14,678 nucleotides of DNA from Pseudolachnospira sp964507035 (GTDB lineage: Bacteria; Bacillota; Clostridia; Lachnospirales; Lachnospiraceae): contig CAZDOQ010000032.1 of assembly GCA_964507035.1 (NCBI GenBank), positions 1-14,678 of the forward strand. Reading direction: 5' to 3'. A program made the translations under genes and the position numbers. Position 1 is the first letter of the stretch. Every line of letters begins with the position of its first letter. Positions 14,129-14,678 of this stretch are shown here, piece after piece. The notes under the pieces are model-generated. The model was not told where the DNA came from. It made no database searches and saw only the letters and a program-made list of their open reading frames with translations.

Positions 14129-14518
14129 TTACTCCCAACCGCAGCCGCTGCAGTCATCCCCGCAGTTGCAGCCGTCCCCACAGTTGCCGCTGGCGCAGCC
14201 GGGATTCTTCCGGAGGGCCAGCTGGTTGGCCAGGTATTCCCGGACCATCTGATCCGCTTTCCCCAGAATTCCCCACTGGAACATAACGCCTTTCTCGTCC
14301 AGCATGGCAATGGTCTTGCCGGCGATGGCGGCGCACAGGAGCAGGTTGACGCCTGCCGCCTTCAGAAAATCCGTCAGAGCCTCGGTCCCGGTGCCGCCGG
14401 CGGCCATCACCAACTCCCAGGTCACCTGGTTGTTCTCCACATCATACAATTTGAACGTGGTGGTCTCCTCAAAGCTGGGCGTCACCAGTTCATTTTGTAC
14501 CGGAACTGCAATACGCAT
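14129..14518 (-). CDS. NifX/NifB-type dinitrogenase FeMo-cofactor domain protein with Cys-rich tail
   Basis: A 129-residue protein. Residues 1-105 have the Nitro_FeMo-Co fold: MRIAVPVQNELVTPSFEETT with a strand-rich start, then the TFKLYDVENNQV segment and a GGTGTEALTDFLKAAGVNLL region around 41-60. The C-terminus (about 107-129) carries six cysteines in the pattern CASGNC-GDGCNC-GDDCSGC, suitable for a metal or Fe-S cluster. No nitrogenase genes are nearby; such stand-alone proteins in anaerobes are thought to bind or shuttle Fe-S or molybdenum clusters. AGGAGG precedes the ATG at 14518. Single-gene unit between its own promoter (14571-14599) and terminator (14084-14116). Confidence 0.87.
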   Translation of the reverse strand: MRIAVPVQNELVTPSFEETTTFKLYDVENNQVTWELVMAAGGTGTEALTDFLKAAGVNLLLCAAIAGKTIAMLDEKGVMFQWGILGKADQMVREYLANQLALRKNPGCASGNCGDGCNCGDDCSGCGWE

Positions 14519-14549
14519 GGAAAATCCTCCTTATCATTCTCAAATGGTG

Positions 14550-14564
14550 GGCGCTTTTGGCGCC
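14550..14564. other. Small hairpin in the 5' leader of the NifX-like gene
   Basis: GGCGC, TTTTG, GCGCC: a 5-pair perfect stem between the -10 box and the RBS of the NifX-like gene. It could influence leader stability or translation; no further support. Confidence 0.4.
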
Positions 14565-14570
14565 GCCTCC

Positions 14571-14599
14571 AGTATAGAGCATTTTGGTGGTTCTAGCAA
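14571..14599 (-). promoter_or_regulatory. Sigma-A promoter for the NifX-like gene
   Basis: Minus strand: TTGCTA (-35, 4 of 6), 17-base spacer, TATACT (-10, 5 of 6), about 55 bases upstream of the ATG. The -35 overlaps a tandem repeat of CTAGCAAG (plus strand, 14593-14600 and 14602-14609), a possible regulator site. Confidence 0.6.
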
Positions 14600-14678
14600 G
14601 CCTAGCAAGGCGAAAAGACTCGAGAAGACGGAAACCGCAAAAGCTTCTGGATGTTTAGAGACAGATGTGCTACAATGG

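Noticed and set aside
14660..14678. TACAAT near the right edge as a plus-strand -10 box
   Set aside because: No -35 element at 16-18 bases upstream and no downstream gene in view.
1..14678. CRISPR array, tRNA, rRNA, transposase or integrase
   Set aside because: I saw no regularly spaced repeats, no tRNA-like cloverleaf with conserved arms, no rRNA segments and no transposase/integrase motifs in any frame.

Overview
The window looks like a chromosomal segment from a fairly GC-rich Clostridia bacterium, probably Oscillospiraceae or a Lachnospiraceae relative. The signs are strong AGGAGG-type ribosome binding sites, several TTG starts, dense co-directional operons, and Clostridia-type families (DUF3791/DUF3990, an Hsp33 plus methyltransferase pair, a lone NifX-like protein). 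The family is inferred; no rRNA or other marker gene is present.

Left part (1-2160): the minus strand carries a SAM-dependent methyltransferase coupled by a 4-base ATGA overlap to the start of hslO (Hsp33), which runs off the left edge. A divergent sigma-A promoter drives a highly charged four-helix membrane protein of unknown function, which ends in a clear intrinsic terminator.

Central part (2160-9544): one plus-strand operon appears to start at a very good sigma-54 (-24/-12) promoter at about 2294-2310. Two inverted repeats about 80-115 bp upstream are candidate enhancer sites. The genes in order are an MFS permease, a PrpR-type sigma-54 activator (PrpR_N, PAS, AAA+ with GAFTGA, Fis HTH), a MatC-like/ion-transporter-superfamily permease, a class C beta-lactamase-like serine hydrolase and an alpha/beta hydrolase with an odd oxyanion loop. 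A strong terminator closes the unit at 9500-9544. I read it as a self-regulated uptake and hydrolysis pathway for an unidentified carboxylate, ester or amide. Two strong RNA hairpin regions (3631-3662 and 6848-6943) sit between its genes.

Right part (9626-14678): a MATE efflux transporter is followed, through overlapping start/stop codons, by a cassette of three small genes (DUF3791-like, DUF3990 with ADP-ribosyltransferase-like motifs, second DUF3791-like). Convergent to it is a decayed two-gene unit: an AAA/ABC-type ATPase with an in-frame stop, and a TOPRIM-like partner with an internal frame change and apparent deletion. This resembles a dead OLD/Gabija/PARIS-style defence module. The block 11020-14060 is visibly more A/T-rich than its surroundings, suggesting acquired DNA. 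A minus-strand NifX/FeMo-Co-type protein with a Cys-rich tail, with its own promoter and terminator, closes the window.
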